Assembly (NCBI RefSeq): GCF_009935905.1 | Contig: NZ_PREX01000007.1 | Coordinates: forward strand, 25,370-89,369 | Direction: 5' to 3' | From: Alkalibacterium sp. MB6 | Lineage (GTDB): Bacteria; Bacillota; Bacilli; Lactobacillales; Carnobacteriaceae_A | Length of the DNA: 64,000 nucleotides | Part shown: positions 53,275-62,789 of the stretch, piece by piece | Layout of the letters: each line of letters begins with the position of its first letter | Numbering within the stretch: position 1 is the stretch's first letter | Program-made: the position numbers and the translations under genes | The notes under the pieces: model-generated | Databases searched by the model: none | Told to the model about the DNA's origin: nothing | What the model saw: only the letters and a program-made list of their open reading frames with translations

Positions 53275-56200
53275 GTGACAACTCAACGCAAACCGTTGCA
53301 CACACACGTCATAACGCTGCTGTTCGTTCTGTTTCAGTTCATTCAGTTCCTTCCCTCGAGTTTAGTTTCATCCCTCACAGCATCCGCTGAGACCAGTAAT
53401 TCAGTCACACTGTTTTCGGACGATAAAGGATCCGGAAATGCCAAATGGTCTTTAAGCGAGGACGGAAAACTCATTACCTGGGATATCACTGTTACCCAAA
53501 ATGAATCCGAAGCAGAAGCCGCACCAAGCGTGGAAGTGGTCGTACCAGCAAACGTCGGTGCACCACAAGTCGTGTCGGCAACACCAACTGGCGTATTCTC
53601 ACCATCAGGTACTAGCCATACCTTTACAGCCCCTTACTCAACCACCGCACAAACCCTCAATCTCAAATTCACGACCGCAGTCAATGATCTTACCTCACCA
53701 AACCTAGCCTTCAAGATCGGCGCTTCGATACAGCAGAAAGACAGTCCAGCAGCAGCATCCCTTCAATCCGTCTCGATCCCGAATAAGCTTGCTCAGCTAG
53801 AAGCTGAAAGGATCGCGGCAGAAAAAGCAGAGGCAGAACGGATCGCAGCCGAAGAGAAAGCTGCTCAGGAAGAAGCAGACAGACTAGCTGCTGAAAAAGC
53901 CGCTCAGGAAGAAGCCGAAAAACTGGCTGAAGAACAGCGCTTAGCTGACGAAAAAGCTGAAGAAGAACGTTTGGCAGCGGAAGAAGCCGCGGAAGAACAG
54001 CGACTCGCCGAAGAAGAAGCTAAACAAGAAGTCGCAGAATTAGAAGCTGAGAAAAAAGCTGAAGAAGATCAAGCGGCCCAAGAAGAGGCCGATAAAAAAG
54101 CCGAATCAGAAGAAACTGAAGAAGTAGTGGAAGAAGAGGCTCAGGAAGACGCTGTTTCTGAAAATGATACAGACGGTGAAATCGAGCCAGAAGTAAAAGC
54201 AGTTGTCGAAGAAAAAACCAACGAAGAAACACTTTCAGCAATGAAAGTTAAAGAAGAAATCGTTGAAGAAGACGTTGATGCAGCAGCCGAACCTGGTGAC
54301 ATCACTATCTTATCCGGCGGCAGCTACTCGATCGATTTTTCTGCTTATGATACAGATTTTTATGACTTTAGTCTCCCTCTTGACTATCCAACTCCCCCTA
54401 CTGGACGTGCTGCAGACCCAATGAGTACGCCTGCTTCTGATACAGTGGAATCACTACAACCCGAAAATTTAGCCTTGGGGCAAATCGTTCCATTTGAAGC
54501 TAAAATTTCAGTGACCGGAACAACTTCTCCTGAAGATGGCATGATGCAATTTACTGCGGGATGGGAAACAGTAACTACAAATGGTTCGAATTTCGGTTTC
54601 GATCCTAATTATATGGTCTTTGCCGGTTTTGTAGACACAGTTGATTCAACTGATCCCGGAAATGACGCGACCGTTTATGATATAGATGCTTCACTTGTAG
54701 GTACAGAAATACAAGGAACTTTCTATCTTTCCGGTATGGATACAGGTGATACCATCATTGTAGAAATGTGGGTCGTTTTGAAAGATACTCTTCCGGAAAA
54801 AGTGGGAAATACTGTTCAGACCCGTCTGATCAGTGCAAAAACTGCTACCGGTGATAAAATCAATACCGGTAACCAGACTGTTCCATTAAATCAGACAAGC
54901 ACCTTTACTTCTGTTGAGGCAGACGTCAGTATCATAAAATCGGATGAACCAGATCCATTGTATGTAAACGAGACGCTTACCTACACCATTACAGTGACTA
55001 ATAACTCAATGGATACAGTTGCTAACGGCATCGTTGTCGAAGATACTTTGGACCCTAACGTGACCTTCGTCAGTGCCAGTGATGGCGGTACACATTCCGG
55101 AGATCCAAGTGGTGGAACGGTGACCTGGCCGGCATTTGCGTTAGAACCATTAGACACAAGAGAATTTACAGTAACCGTAACGGTTAACGAAGACGCACCG
55201 ACAGATAATTTCCTAGGAACGACTTCAGATAATAACGGATCAGCTACTGCAATACCTTTAGCATCCGCAGATCTGATAAACTTTGTTGTCATTGCTTCAA
55301 TGATCACTGATGATCCAACTCCGGGTAATAATATGTGGTATGAACCAACCAACGTTCTACCACGCATGTCAGTCGAAGCCAGAAAAGACTGGGTCGGTGG
55401 ACGCGATGAAGACCATGTTGCAGTTGAGTTGATACTCAGCCGTTCCATTGATGACGTGAATTATGAGATCGTTGATATCGATCCAATGATCTCACCTGCA
55501 TCTGGAACAAGCGATTCCTTCGACTATATCTGGACTAACCTCCCTCAGTACGATCCACAGGGGAATGAATACTCCTATATAGTCACAGAAGAACTTGATA
55601 TCCCTAACTACAATTCAGAAATCATATATGATGAAGAATTAGGTATCTGGATCGTCACCAACACGTTTGAAAGTCCGCTCATTGATATTGAAGCTGCTAA
55701 AATTTGGGATGGCGGACCTGACGCCGATCATGTCGAAGTTGATTTGACGCTCAGACGTTCCATCGATGGTGAAACGTTTGAAACTGTCGAAGTCGATCCT
55801 GTAGTTACACCGGATACTGGTACAAGCAGTCGATTCGACTACACTTGGAGTGACTTGCCTCAATACGATATGGAAGGCAATGAATATATTTACGAAGTCA
55901 TAGAAGAACTGGTCCTGGATAACTATAATTCAGAAGTCACCTATGACGAAGAACTGGGTATCTGGATCGTTACCAACACGTTTGAAAGTCCGCTCATCGA
56001 TATTTATGCTGCTAAAATCTGGGATGGCGGACCTCTAGCTGACCATGTCGCTGTCGATTTGATCCTCAGTCGTTCCATTGACGGAGAATCTTATGACATC
56101 GTCGACCTTGATCCAATGATCACCCCAGGTTCAGGAACAAGCAGCCGTTTTGATTATATTTGGAGCGATCTTCCTCAATACGATTTCAACGGTAATGAAT

Positions 56201-57051
56201 ACCTTTATAGAGTAACAGAAGAACTAGACCTTGATAACTATACGTCAGATATCGAATTTATAGACGGCGTCTGGATCGTGACCAACACGTATGAAAGTCC
56301 GCTGATCACTATCGTCGGTGAGAAAATCTGGTCAAACGATACACCAGAACACAGACCAGAAACCCTGACTATTTCACTCTACCGCATGATAGAAGGCGGC
56401 GAGCCTGAATATGTCACTGAAACAACCACTTCAGCTCTAGACGAATGGTTCTATGATTTCGGTGAACAGGATGAAACGGATAATGACGGCAACGTCTACA
56501 CTTACTCTATCGAAGAGACTGTTCCTCCGAACTATAACGAGGAATATGCTGAAATGATCTTTGATGAAGAAGGAGTCCTGCATCTAGATGTCAAAAATAC
56601 ACTAATTATGGGTAATCTCTATATTCTTAAAACAGATATGGATGGCAACCCTATTCTAGATAACCCTGCAGAATTCATGTTGACACGCATAGAGCCTGAA
56701 GTTGCAGATCCGTTCACAGAAACTTTATCGACAGATGCTGAAGGTAAACTGGTCTTCACAGACTTGCTTGCCGGAACCTATCGCTTAGAAGAAACAAAAG
56801 CACCGCTCGGTTTCAACCTTTATCCTGATGACTTTATTATCACCATCTCAAAAGGAGAAAATGGTGAAACGATCGTCAGTGTAGAAGAAGTTCAAATCAC
56901 TGAAGGGAACCCATTAATGATCAAAAACCGACCATCACAGTCTCTGCCAGACACAGGAAGCATGGGAACCACCATCTTTACTGTTCTTGGTATCGCCTTG
57001 ATGGGAGGAGCTGTATACGGCCTTAACAAAAAGAAATCAAAACAGTCATGA
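53275..57051 (+). CDS. Large LPXTG surface adhesin / ancillary pilin
   Basis: A 1258-residue cell-wall-anchored protein. Residues 1-35 are a signal peptide; about 40-165 a small beta domain; about 170-340 a Glu/Ala-rich helical stalk; about 345-545 a globular adhesin-like region; about 548-690 a DUF11-type domain (TYTITVTNNSMDTVANGI); about 697-1110 four CnaB-type repeats of about 100 residues, the first three very alike (ending GIWIVTNTFESPL); about 1112-1215 a SpaA-like domain with E-box YRLEETKAPLG. The sorting signal is SLPDTG, a hydrophobic helix and KKKSKQS. GGAGG sits ten bases before the GTG at 53275; an earlier GTG at 53266 is too close. First gene of the pilus operon, probably tip or ancillary subunit. 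Confidence 0.9.
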   Translation: MTTQRKPLHTHVITLLFVLFQFIQFLPSSLVSSLTASAETSNSVTLFSDDKGSGNAKWSLSEDGKLITWDITVTQNESEAEAAPSVEVVVPANVGAPQVVSATPTGVFSPSGTSHTFTAPYSTTAQTLNLKFTTAVNDLTSPNLAFKIGASIQQKDSPAAASLQSVSIPNKLAQLEAERIAAEKAEAERIAAEEKAAQEEADRLAAEKAAQEEAEKLAEEQRLADEKAEEERLAAEEAAEEQRLAEEEAKQEVAELEAEKKAEEDQAAQEEADKKAESEETEEVVEEEAQEDAVSENDTDGEIEPEVKAVVEEKTNEETLSAMKVKEEIVEEDVDAAAEPGDITILSGGSYSIDFSAYDTDFYDFSLPLDYPTPPTGRAADPMSTPASDTVESLQPENLALGQIVPFEAKISVTGTTSPEDGMMQFTAGWETVTTNGSNFGFDPNYMVFAGFVDTVDSTDPGNDATVYDIDASLVGTEIQGTFYLSGMDTGDTIIVEMWVVLKDTLPEKVGNTVQTRLISAKTATGDKINTGNQTVPLNQTSTFTSVEADVSIIKSDEPDPLYVNETLTYTITVTNNSMDTVANGIVVEDTLDPNVTFVSASDGGTHSGDPSGGTVTWPAFALEPLDTREFTVTVTVNEDAPTDNFLGTTSDNNGSATAIPLASADLINFVVIASMITDDPTPGNNMWYEPTNVLPRMSVEARKDWVGGRDEDHVAVELILSRSIDDVNYEIVDIDPMISPASGTSDSFDYIWTNLPQYDPQGNEYSYIVTEELDIPNYNSEIIYDEELGIWIVTNTFESPLIDIEAAKIWDGGPDADHVEVDLTLRRSIDGETFETVEVDPVVTPDTGTSSRFDYTWSDLPQYDMEGNEYIYEVIEELVLDNYNSEVTYDEELGIWIVTNTFESPLIDIYAAKIWDGGPLADHVAVDLILSRSIDGESYDIVDLDPMITPGSGTSSRFDYIWSDLPQYDFNGNEYLYRVTEELDLDNYTSDIEFIDGVWIVTNTYESPLITIVGEKIWSNDTPEHRPETLTISLYRMIEGGEPEYVTETTTSALDEWFYDFGEQDETDNDGNVYTYSIEETVPPNYNEEYAEMIFDEEGVLHLDVKNTLIMGNLYILKTDMDGNPILDNPAEFMLTRIEPEVADPFTETLSTDAEGKLVFTDLLAGTYRLEETKAPLGFNLYPDDFIITISKGENGETIVSVEEVQITEGNPLMIKNRPSQSLPDTGSMGTTIFTVLGIALMGGAVYGLNKKKSKQS

Positions 57052-57080
57052 AGAATGACTAAAAAGGAGTGTAAAAGCAA

Positions 57081-58811
57081 ATGACCAAAAGAATAAGAAC
57101 AATTGCCGGTTTCTTAATGGGGCTGTTCATGGTTCTTTCCATTATGGCACCATCCATGGCAAACGCAGCAACCGCAAGACCTGCGACAGGAAATTTGTCT
57201 ATTCACAAAGTTCAAACAAACTACTATCCTTTTAATGATGAACTGATCGATAACGATGGTTTGACAAAAGATCTTCCAGCCGATTCGACATTCTTGGAAG
57301 GTGCAGAATTTACTATTTATTCAGTATCTGATGATGTTACAGATCCGGATGACGTTGACGAATCGTCATTAACTGAATATTTATCCGGTTTTACTGGTAC
57401 AGATGGTATCCTTACTTTCAATGACCTACCTGCAGGTCGCTACTACGTTAAAGAAACATTTACACCTAAAGGGGTCGAAGAATTCAGCGGTCCATTCTTA
57501 GTGGATGTGCCAATGATGCACCCTGACGGTGACAGCTGGAATTCAGACGTTCACGTTTATCCTAAGAACCAATTGATCTTAGGTGCCGTTGAATTGATGA
57601 AATTTGGTGAAGATGGTATAAAGGGATTAGATGGTGCAACTTTCAGCCTTTATAAAGAAATGGGTGAAACCGACGAGCTGATTGAATCAGGCTTAGTAAC
57701 TGATTCAGATGGTAACATTTTCGTTGGTGACTTAGTCGTTGGCAGCTATTATTTCGTTGAAACGGCTGCGCCTGAAGGATATGGTTTGAACGAAACACCA
57801 ATCACTTTTGAAGTCACAAAAAATGACCATGCCTATGGTGTGGGTAACAATTTAGGAAACTTGATCGATAGTAAAGTCATCAGAGAGAACGTTGAACTGA
57901 TGAACTACGACTTGCCTGATATCGAAAAATTCGTTACAACGATCGATAATAAGGTTGAGACAGCTGACTTTGGTGAAGATATCCTCTGGATCATCCGTCC
58001 TGAAGTCCCTGGCGACATTGCCACGTATGACTCTTTCATTGTCATCGATACGTTTGGTCCTGAAATGGACTACACTAACAACTTAGCAGTTTATGCTGAT
58101 AATACAGAAATCACATCTTATAACGATTCATACGCTAATGGTGAACTGAGAATTGAGTTTACTTCATTAGAAGATTTAGCCGGTGTACAAGAGCTTAGAA
58201 TAGAATTCACGACAGCCTTCAATGACACAGCCATCATGGGCATGGACTACTATAACAGTGTAGACCTTGAATTCAATAATGGCTATGATGATTACGACGC
58301 AACTGAAGAAGATGAACCTTATGCTCACACTGGTGGTAAACCATTTATGAAAGAGGATAATAACAATAATCCTCTAAATGGTGCAGAATTTGTCATCTAC
58401 AATAAAGCTGGTCTCTACTTGCAGTCTGACTATAGCTGGGGAGATAAATCATCTGCATGGGTATTCATTTCAGGTGACGGTGAAGATACTCCAGACGGCT
58501 ACTTCGAAATCAAAGGTCTAGCTTACGGTGACTACTACTTGGAAGAAACAAAAGCTCCCCTAGTAGACGGTGTTCAGTACAGACTGCTTGACAACGACAA
58601 AATGTTTACTGTTGATGCCAGCAGCTACTATACGAATCCTACTGTAATTGAGTCACCAGATGCAGATCCAACAGCTGCTCCCGCAATAATCGAGAACAGC
58701 CCTGAAATCACTCTTCCTCAAACAGGTGGTGTGGGTACTTTAGTCTTCAGCATCATCGGACTTGGCTTGATGGGATCTTCAATCAAACTCTATAAAAAAT
58801 CAGAAAAATAA
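57081..58811 (+). CDS. SpaA-type major pilin, LPXTG-anchored
   Basis: A 576-residue backbone pilin. Signal peptide residues 1-29 (ending MANA). The pilin motif WNSDVHVYPK is perfect (WxxxVxVYPK, Lys about residue 162), giving the Lys that sortase links to the next subunit. Two E-boxes (YYFVETAAPEGYG and YYLEETKAPL) support internal isopeptide bonds in CnaB domains. The sorting signal is TLPQTG with a hydrophobic helix and KLYKKSEK tail. AAAAAGGAG precedes the ATG, 29 bases after the adhesin stop. It is followed by two class C sortases, the standard pilus layout. Confidence 0.95.
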   Translation: MTKRIRTIAGFLMGLFMVLSIMAPSMANAATARPATGNLSIHKVQTNYYPFNDELIDNDGLTKDLPADSTFLEGAEFTIYSVSDDVTDPDDVDESSLTEYLSGFTGTDGILTFNDLPAGRYYVKETFTPKGVEEFSGPFLVDVPMMHPDGDSWNSDVHVYPKNQLILGAVELMKFGEDGIKGLDGATFSLYKEMGETDELIESGLVTDSDGNIFVGDLVVGSYYFVETAAPEGYGLNETPITFEVTKNDHAYGVGNNLGNLIDSKVIRENVELMNYDLPDIEKFVTTIDNKVETADFGEDILWIIRPEVPGDIATYDSFIVIDTFGPEMDYTNNLAVYADNTEITSYNDSYANGELRIEFTSLEDLAGVQELRIEFTTAFNDTAIMGMDYYNSVDLEFNNGYDDYDATEEDEPYAHTGGKPFMKEDNNNNPLNGAEFVIYNKAGLYLQSDYSWGDKSSAWVFISGDGEDTPDGYFEIKGLAYGDYYLEETKAPLVDGVQYRLLDNDKMFTVDASSYYTNPTVIESPDADPTAAPAIIENSPEITLPQTGGVGTLVFSIIGLGLMGSSIKLYKKSEK

Positions 58812-58850
58812 TCAGCGTTGACCTAAAACTGACCGATACCTGACACCTCC

Positions 58851-58877
58851 GGGATGGGACATCACCTGTCTCATCCC
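58851..58877 (+). terminator. Hairpin between major pilin and sortase genes
   Basis: GGGATGGGACA and TGTCTCATCCC arms (58851-58861, 58867-58877) with one G-T pair and a short TTTC tail. Probably a leaky terminator that lowers sortase expression relative to pilin. Confidence 0.55.
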
Positions 58878-58930
58878 TTTCTACATACTCCTCTATCCTA
58901 CTCTCATCATTGAAAGGAGGGAGTCCCCCC

Positions 58931-59827
58931 ATGAAAAAACCATTGCGTTCATTCAAAAAACCTTCTAAATCCACTCTTTTGTTCGTCCTTGCCTTTATTA
59001 TTGGATTGAGCATCTTTCTATACCCCATCGTTATGCAGATTTATTCCAGCATGACCCAGACCCGTGTCATCGATACGTATCAGGATTCCCTGGATCAGCT
59101 TTCCCAAGAAGAAATCGATGCTTATAAGAATCAGATAGCTGAGTACAACCAAAATCTTTCCGGCAGCGATATTGAGCAGGACTATGAGGACCCTTTTTCT
59201 GATGAACCATCCAACGAAGTCTCTGCTGAAGGTGATCGCTCTTCCTTCAATGTATTTACGGATCGCCTAGGTGATGTTCTTGGACATATAGATATCCCTG
59301 ATATCAATGGTAACTTCCCGATCTATTCAGGTACAAGTGATGCTGTACTCCAAAAAGGTATTGGATATATGGAAAATACGTCCTTTCCTTTGGGCGGGGA
59401 GAGTACCCACGCTGTCTTGACTGGACATCGCGGTTTACCCACATCTAAACTATTCACGGACCTTCCCGACGTAGAAATCGGCAGTGTCTTTTACTTGAAT
59501 GTATTGGATGAAACCTTAGCTTACCAAGTCACTGAAATCAATACCGTTCTGCCTTACGAAACAGATCTTATAGCCATCCAAGAAGGACGAGATCTCGTTA
59601 CCCTGATCACTTGTACGCCATACATGATCAACACCCACCGGCTACTGGTCATGGGCGAACGGATCCCTTACTCTCCCGAAGAACCGGTCGCTGCTACGAT
59701 CACCCCAGACGGAGTGCCCAATGATAATTCATATCTCCTTCCGATCATCCTTGCTTCATTAACCGGACTCCTAGTCATCGCTTTTATCATCTATAAGAAG
59801 AAAACGCGAGAGGAGAATAGACAATGA
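58931..59827 (+). CDS. srtC: Class C (pilin-polymerising) sortase 1
   Basis: A 298-residue sortase with an N-terminal membrane helix (residues about 18-40), a lid motif EDPFSDE (DPF) as in class C enzymes, catalytic His in VLTGHRGLP, Cys in TLITCTPYMINTHR and Arg in HRLLVMGER, then a C-terminal membrane helix and basic tail. Class C sortases with lid and two membrane segments join pilins by Lys-Thr isopeptide bonds. The start at 58931 follows AAAGGAGGG; an in-frame TTG at 58910 precedes it. Overlaps the next sortase by four bases. Confidence 0.94.
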   Translation: MKKPLRSFKKPSKSTLLFVLAFIIGLSIFLYPIVMQIYSSMTQTRVIDTYQDSLDQLSQEEIDAYKNQIAEYNQNLSGSDIEQDYEDPFSDEPSNEVSAEGDRSSFNVFTDRLGDVLGHIDIPDINGNFPIYSGTSDAVLQKGIGYMENTSFPLGGESTHAVLTGHRGLPTSKLFTDLPDVEIGSVFYLNVLDETLAYQVTEINTVLPYETDLIAIQEGRDLVTLITCTPYMINTHRLLVMGERIPYSPEEPVAATITPDGVPNDNSYLLPIILASLTGLLVIAFIIYKKKTREENRQ

Positions 59828-60585
59828 AGAAAAAACTAATCCCCTTTCTGCTGTTTCTTGTCGGTCTACTCTTTTTTACCTATCCTCACATTGCTCACTA
59901 CATCAATGATCACGCCATGCAGCAGCAAATCGAAGAGTTCGAAATCGTTTCTGCCCAGCCCGATTCAGAAGAAGACACTGACGCTTTGTGGGAAGAAATG
60001 CTGACATACAATGAAGAGCTTCAAAATAATCCAGATCAGACGATCGAAGATGCGTTTACAGATGAGGTGATGGCTTCGAATGCCTTTTACTCAAGTGATC
60101 AAGCTGACCCTGAAAACGATGGTAGTCTCGTCGATAATTCTCACATTGAGATGGAAGATGTCAGTGCCTCTTCTCTATCCTCTCGTTCATTTTATTCGAT
60201 CATCCGTATCCCTAAAATCAATATTGAACTTCCTATTTACCTAGGAGCCTCGGATGCCAACTTGATGAAAGGTGCCGCACATATCACAGGTACATCGCTT
60301 CCTGTTGGAGGCAAAGGCAACCATTCTGTTATAGCCGGTCATCGCGGGACCTTAAGACATAATATGTTCCTGCATGTCAATGACTTGAATGCTGGCGATA
60401 CGTTTGAAGTCCAGACCTTAAATAAAATCATGACGTACCGAGTGACAGGATCAAAAGTCGTCTTGCCTAGCGAAGTCGATACATTAAGTATTCAAGAAGA
60501 CAAGGATCTCGTGACCCTCGTCACCTGTCTTAAGTACCCCATGAATTACAAGCGTCTTCTCGTTTATGGTGAACGGGTAGACTAA
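59824..60585 (+). CDS. Class C-like sortase 2
   Basis: A 253-residue sortase starting inside the stop of the first (ATGA). It has an N-terminal membrane helix, catalytic His in VIAGHRGTLR, Cys in TLVTCLKYPMNYKR and Arg in KRLLVYGERVD. It differs from its neighbour: the lid motif is IEDAFTDE (DAF, not DPF/W), the TPYG-type stretch after Cys is LKYP, and the C-terminal membrane helix is missing. It may handle the ancillary adhesin, or anchor the finished pilus to the wall. No housekeeping sortase A is in view. Confidence 0.92.
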   Translation: MKKKLIPFLLFLVGLLFFTYPHIAHYINDHAMQQQIEEFEIVSAQPDSEEDTDALWEEMLTYNEELQNNPDQTIEDAFTDEVMASNAFYSSDQADPENDGSLVDNSHIEMEDVSASSLSSRSFYSIIRIPKINIELPIYLGASDANLMKGAAHITGTSLPVGGKGNHSVIAGHRGTLRHNMFLHVNDLNAGDTFEVQTLNKIMTYRVTGSKVVLPSEVDTLSIQEDKDLVTLVTCLKYPMNYKRLLVYGERVD

Positions 60586-60600
60586 TACGCTAGCCTAGTT

Positions 60601-60643
60601 AAAAAGCTCGCCAGAGACGAAATAGGGACTCTGGCGAGCTTTT
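60601..60643 (+). terminator. Terminator of the pilus operon
   Basis: AAAAAGCTCGCCAGAG and its complement CTCTGGCGAGCTTTT (60601-60616, 60629-60643) form a very strong hairpin right after the second sortase. Confidence 0.93.
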
Positions 60644-60651
60644 ATGTCTGG

Positions 60652-61105
60652 TTCGGTTCATATGAGTAAAGTAAGGACAGTGGATGAGCCGAAGTTATCG
60701 ATCTTTGGCTCATCCATCAGTTTGTATGACACTGAAAGAACCGAACAACGACTTGCTTCAGTTTGTTCAGCTTGAACGCTTTGTTGAATAAGCCAAAGAC
60801 TTTCAGGTTCGGCTTATTCACGAGGTTCCTAAGCCTGCTACGAGCTAAATAATTCCTACCTTCGGCTTATTCAGTTTTACTCACTTCTGGTTGAACCGAA
60901 CTAGCAGCTGTTCGGTGCATTCAGCTAGTTTTATACGATAATCAAGCTGAACCACACCCAACTTCGGCTCAGACTAGCCGCAAACAACTTGGAATAAACC
61001 GAACCACACTCAAAACGGCCTGTCCCATCGTCAGTCACTCTTCGACAAACCGAAAACTGCTCTAAAAGCTCAATAAATTATGACAGAGTCGGCCCAAGCC
61101 GACTC
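60652..61105. repeat. Array of about 12 short TTCGGYTYATTCA-like motifs in both orientations
   Basis: Copies and variants at 60652, 60685 (reverse), 60704, 60736 (reverse), 60785 (reverse), 60808, 60861, 60892 (reverse), 60911, 60963, 60992 (reverse) and 61045 (reverse). Several are paired into hairpins (60681-60716, 60785-60820, 60892-60917), and a GAGTCGGCC/GGCTTG-type palindrome (61086-61105) closes the array. No ORF covers the region. It lies between the pilus terminator and the IS91-like gene; identity unknown. Confidence 0.75.
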
Positions 61106-61131
61106 TTAACCTCTTTAAAAGTAAAAAAGCT

Positions 61132-61169
61132 CGGCTACGCCTCCCCCTTTTGGAGATTGTGCGTAGCCG
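61132..61169 (-). terminator. Hairpin after the IS91-like transposase
   Basis: CGGCTACGC and GCGTAGCCG arms (61132-61140, 61161-61169) with an inner CTCC/GGAG pairing, and T-rich sequence beyond on the minus strand (CTTTTTTAC). Confidence 0.75.
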
Positions 61170-61175
61170 TTATTT

Positions 61176-62262
61176 TTATGACTCTCTGTTATCGTAGATG
61201 ACACCGTTAAGACTCTCATAATAAACCGGCACCATTTCACCAGAGCACTGTTTACACGAAAACCGGGGAGGATCCATCGGATCCCCACCATCAAGAGCGT
61301 CAAACTGTTCCACCACTCCTCTAGGAATCGCTTCTGTTTCCTTGCACGCTTGACAGATAAAGCTGACGGTCTCTTTCCCTGATATCTTTTTCGATTTTAT
61401 CCCAGTTGGTCCGATGTTTCTCAATAGCTTTTCTCGTTGCTTCTTTTTTCTGATATTCATACGTTTTCGACTCCATGCGATCGATCTCCCGATTAATATA
61501 GTTTTTAGCTTCTTCATTGTTCGCAAACTGTACATGCAGGCGGTTATTTTTGCGCACAGCTATCCCTCTGAATACCATCACATTGCCACATTCCGAACAT
61601 TTCAACGGATCTTTATCAAACGACTTTTTGATTCGCTCTCTCCACCCTTTTGGCTTGATCATTTCTCTAGCGTTGATCAACACTTTCTTCGCTTCTCTTT
61701 GAAAGGTTTTAACGACTTTTTTCATGATCGTTTTGATCCGACGCGAGTACAGACCGTAATGGCGAATCATCTTGAACTGTTTATCCGGAATATGCCGGAC
61801 GAGTCGACCGATAAATGTATCGACAGGTAAAGTCTCTGCCTTCCATTCGCCGTCTCGCTTGTCCTGATAGGAAAAAGTAACGACTTCTTCGTCGAACATG
61901 ATAATCCGGTGAAGAGCGATCGGCCCACGTTTCATATAACGCCCGATGTAAGCAAGCAGTCCTTTGACGTCTGTGTGACTTCTTTTTGGTGCATTAACGT
62001 AAAAGCCATCCGGATTATTGGCATAAGCCTCTTGAAGGAGGGGCTGGACTATCTTTTTTGCCCGAGTGGACAATGTGCGCCGGATGAGTTTTAATACAAC
62101 CGTTTGCCACTGCTTGCGTAGTCTGGAATAGGGAAAATAGTCGTACGTTTTCCACTTCCCATCCGGCGTCACCCCACCCATGGTAACGAGCATATGAATA
62201 TGTGGATTAAATTCCAGCCTTGATCCAAGGGTATGAAGGGCAACCACTATGCCCGGTGTCAT
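61176..62262 (-). pseudogene. IS91-type (Y2/HUH) transposase, truncated and frameshifted
   Basis: The minus strand encodes the catalytic half of a rolling-circle transposase: the HUH motif in NPHIHMLVT, the Tyr region LLAYIGRYMKRGPIAL and a zinc pair in LKCSECGNVMVFRG. The frame from 62262 ends at 61321, but the expected C-terminus with a second zinc pair (FICQACKETEAIPRG, FSCKQCSGEM) continues to 61176 in another frame, so a frameshift lies near 61390. At the other end the conserved N-terminal zinc-binding domain (about 100 residues) is missing, cut at about 62265. Inactive remnant. Confidence 0.85.
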
Positions 62263-62789
62263 ACCTTAACAAAAGTATAGACCTTACATTGAACTTTTTC
62301 ATATTATAGTTCCCTTAATATACTATTTCTTACATATTTTAAGCCAGTTTCTTATTCTCTTAGTATATAGAATGAATACAGGATACACCCTTTCAAGGTT
62401 ATCAAATATTCCGTCTTCTCTCTCAATAATATTAGTAAACTAAGGTGTCCATAAAGTATAAGTACTAATCATCGGTCACTATTTTTTTCAGTCATACTAA
62501 TTACCTCTATTTTATCACTTGAACTCTTGCATAACTAAACATTATTTATAGAAAGTTTAAAATTAACGTGTTTGTACTTTGCGCTGGTTAAAGAACTTTA
62601 TTTATGATACGGCTCCCCGTATCAGTTATCACTGCTGTTTTTTATATCAGTAGTTATGTTACGGACTTCACAACACTTGTGATTTCTGTGGTAAGCTTCA
62701 TTTCTCTCTAAATTAGTAAAAAACCACTACAATCTGTTTTTATTTCTTATAACAAAAGTAACTTGCAGTCGCTGACTTTTAAGATTACT
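62263..62789. other. AT-rich gap without recognised genes
   Basis: A 527-base stretch between the truncated transposase and the ImmA-like gene. The only structure seen is a short hairpin GATACGG-CTC-CCGTATC-like at about 62607-62624. No ORF or promoter of note; probably debris from the insertion. Confidence 0.5.

Noticed and set aside
54020..54241. Leu-rich minus-strand frame inside the adhesin gene
   Set aside because: Antisense of the Glu/Ala-rich stalk; no start signals.
60652..61105. CRISPR array
   Set aside because: Motifs are only about 13 bases, occur in both orientations and have irregular spacing; no cas genes in the window.
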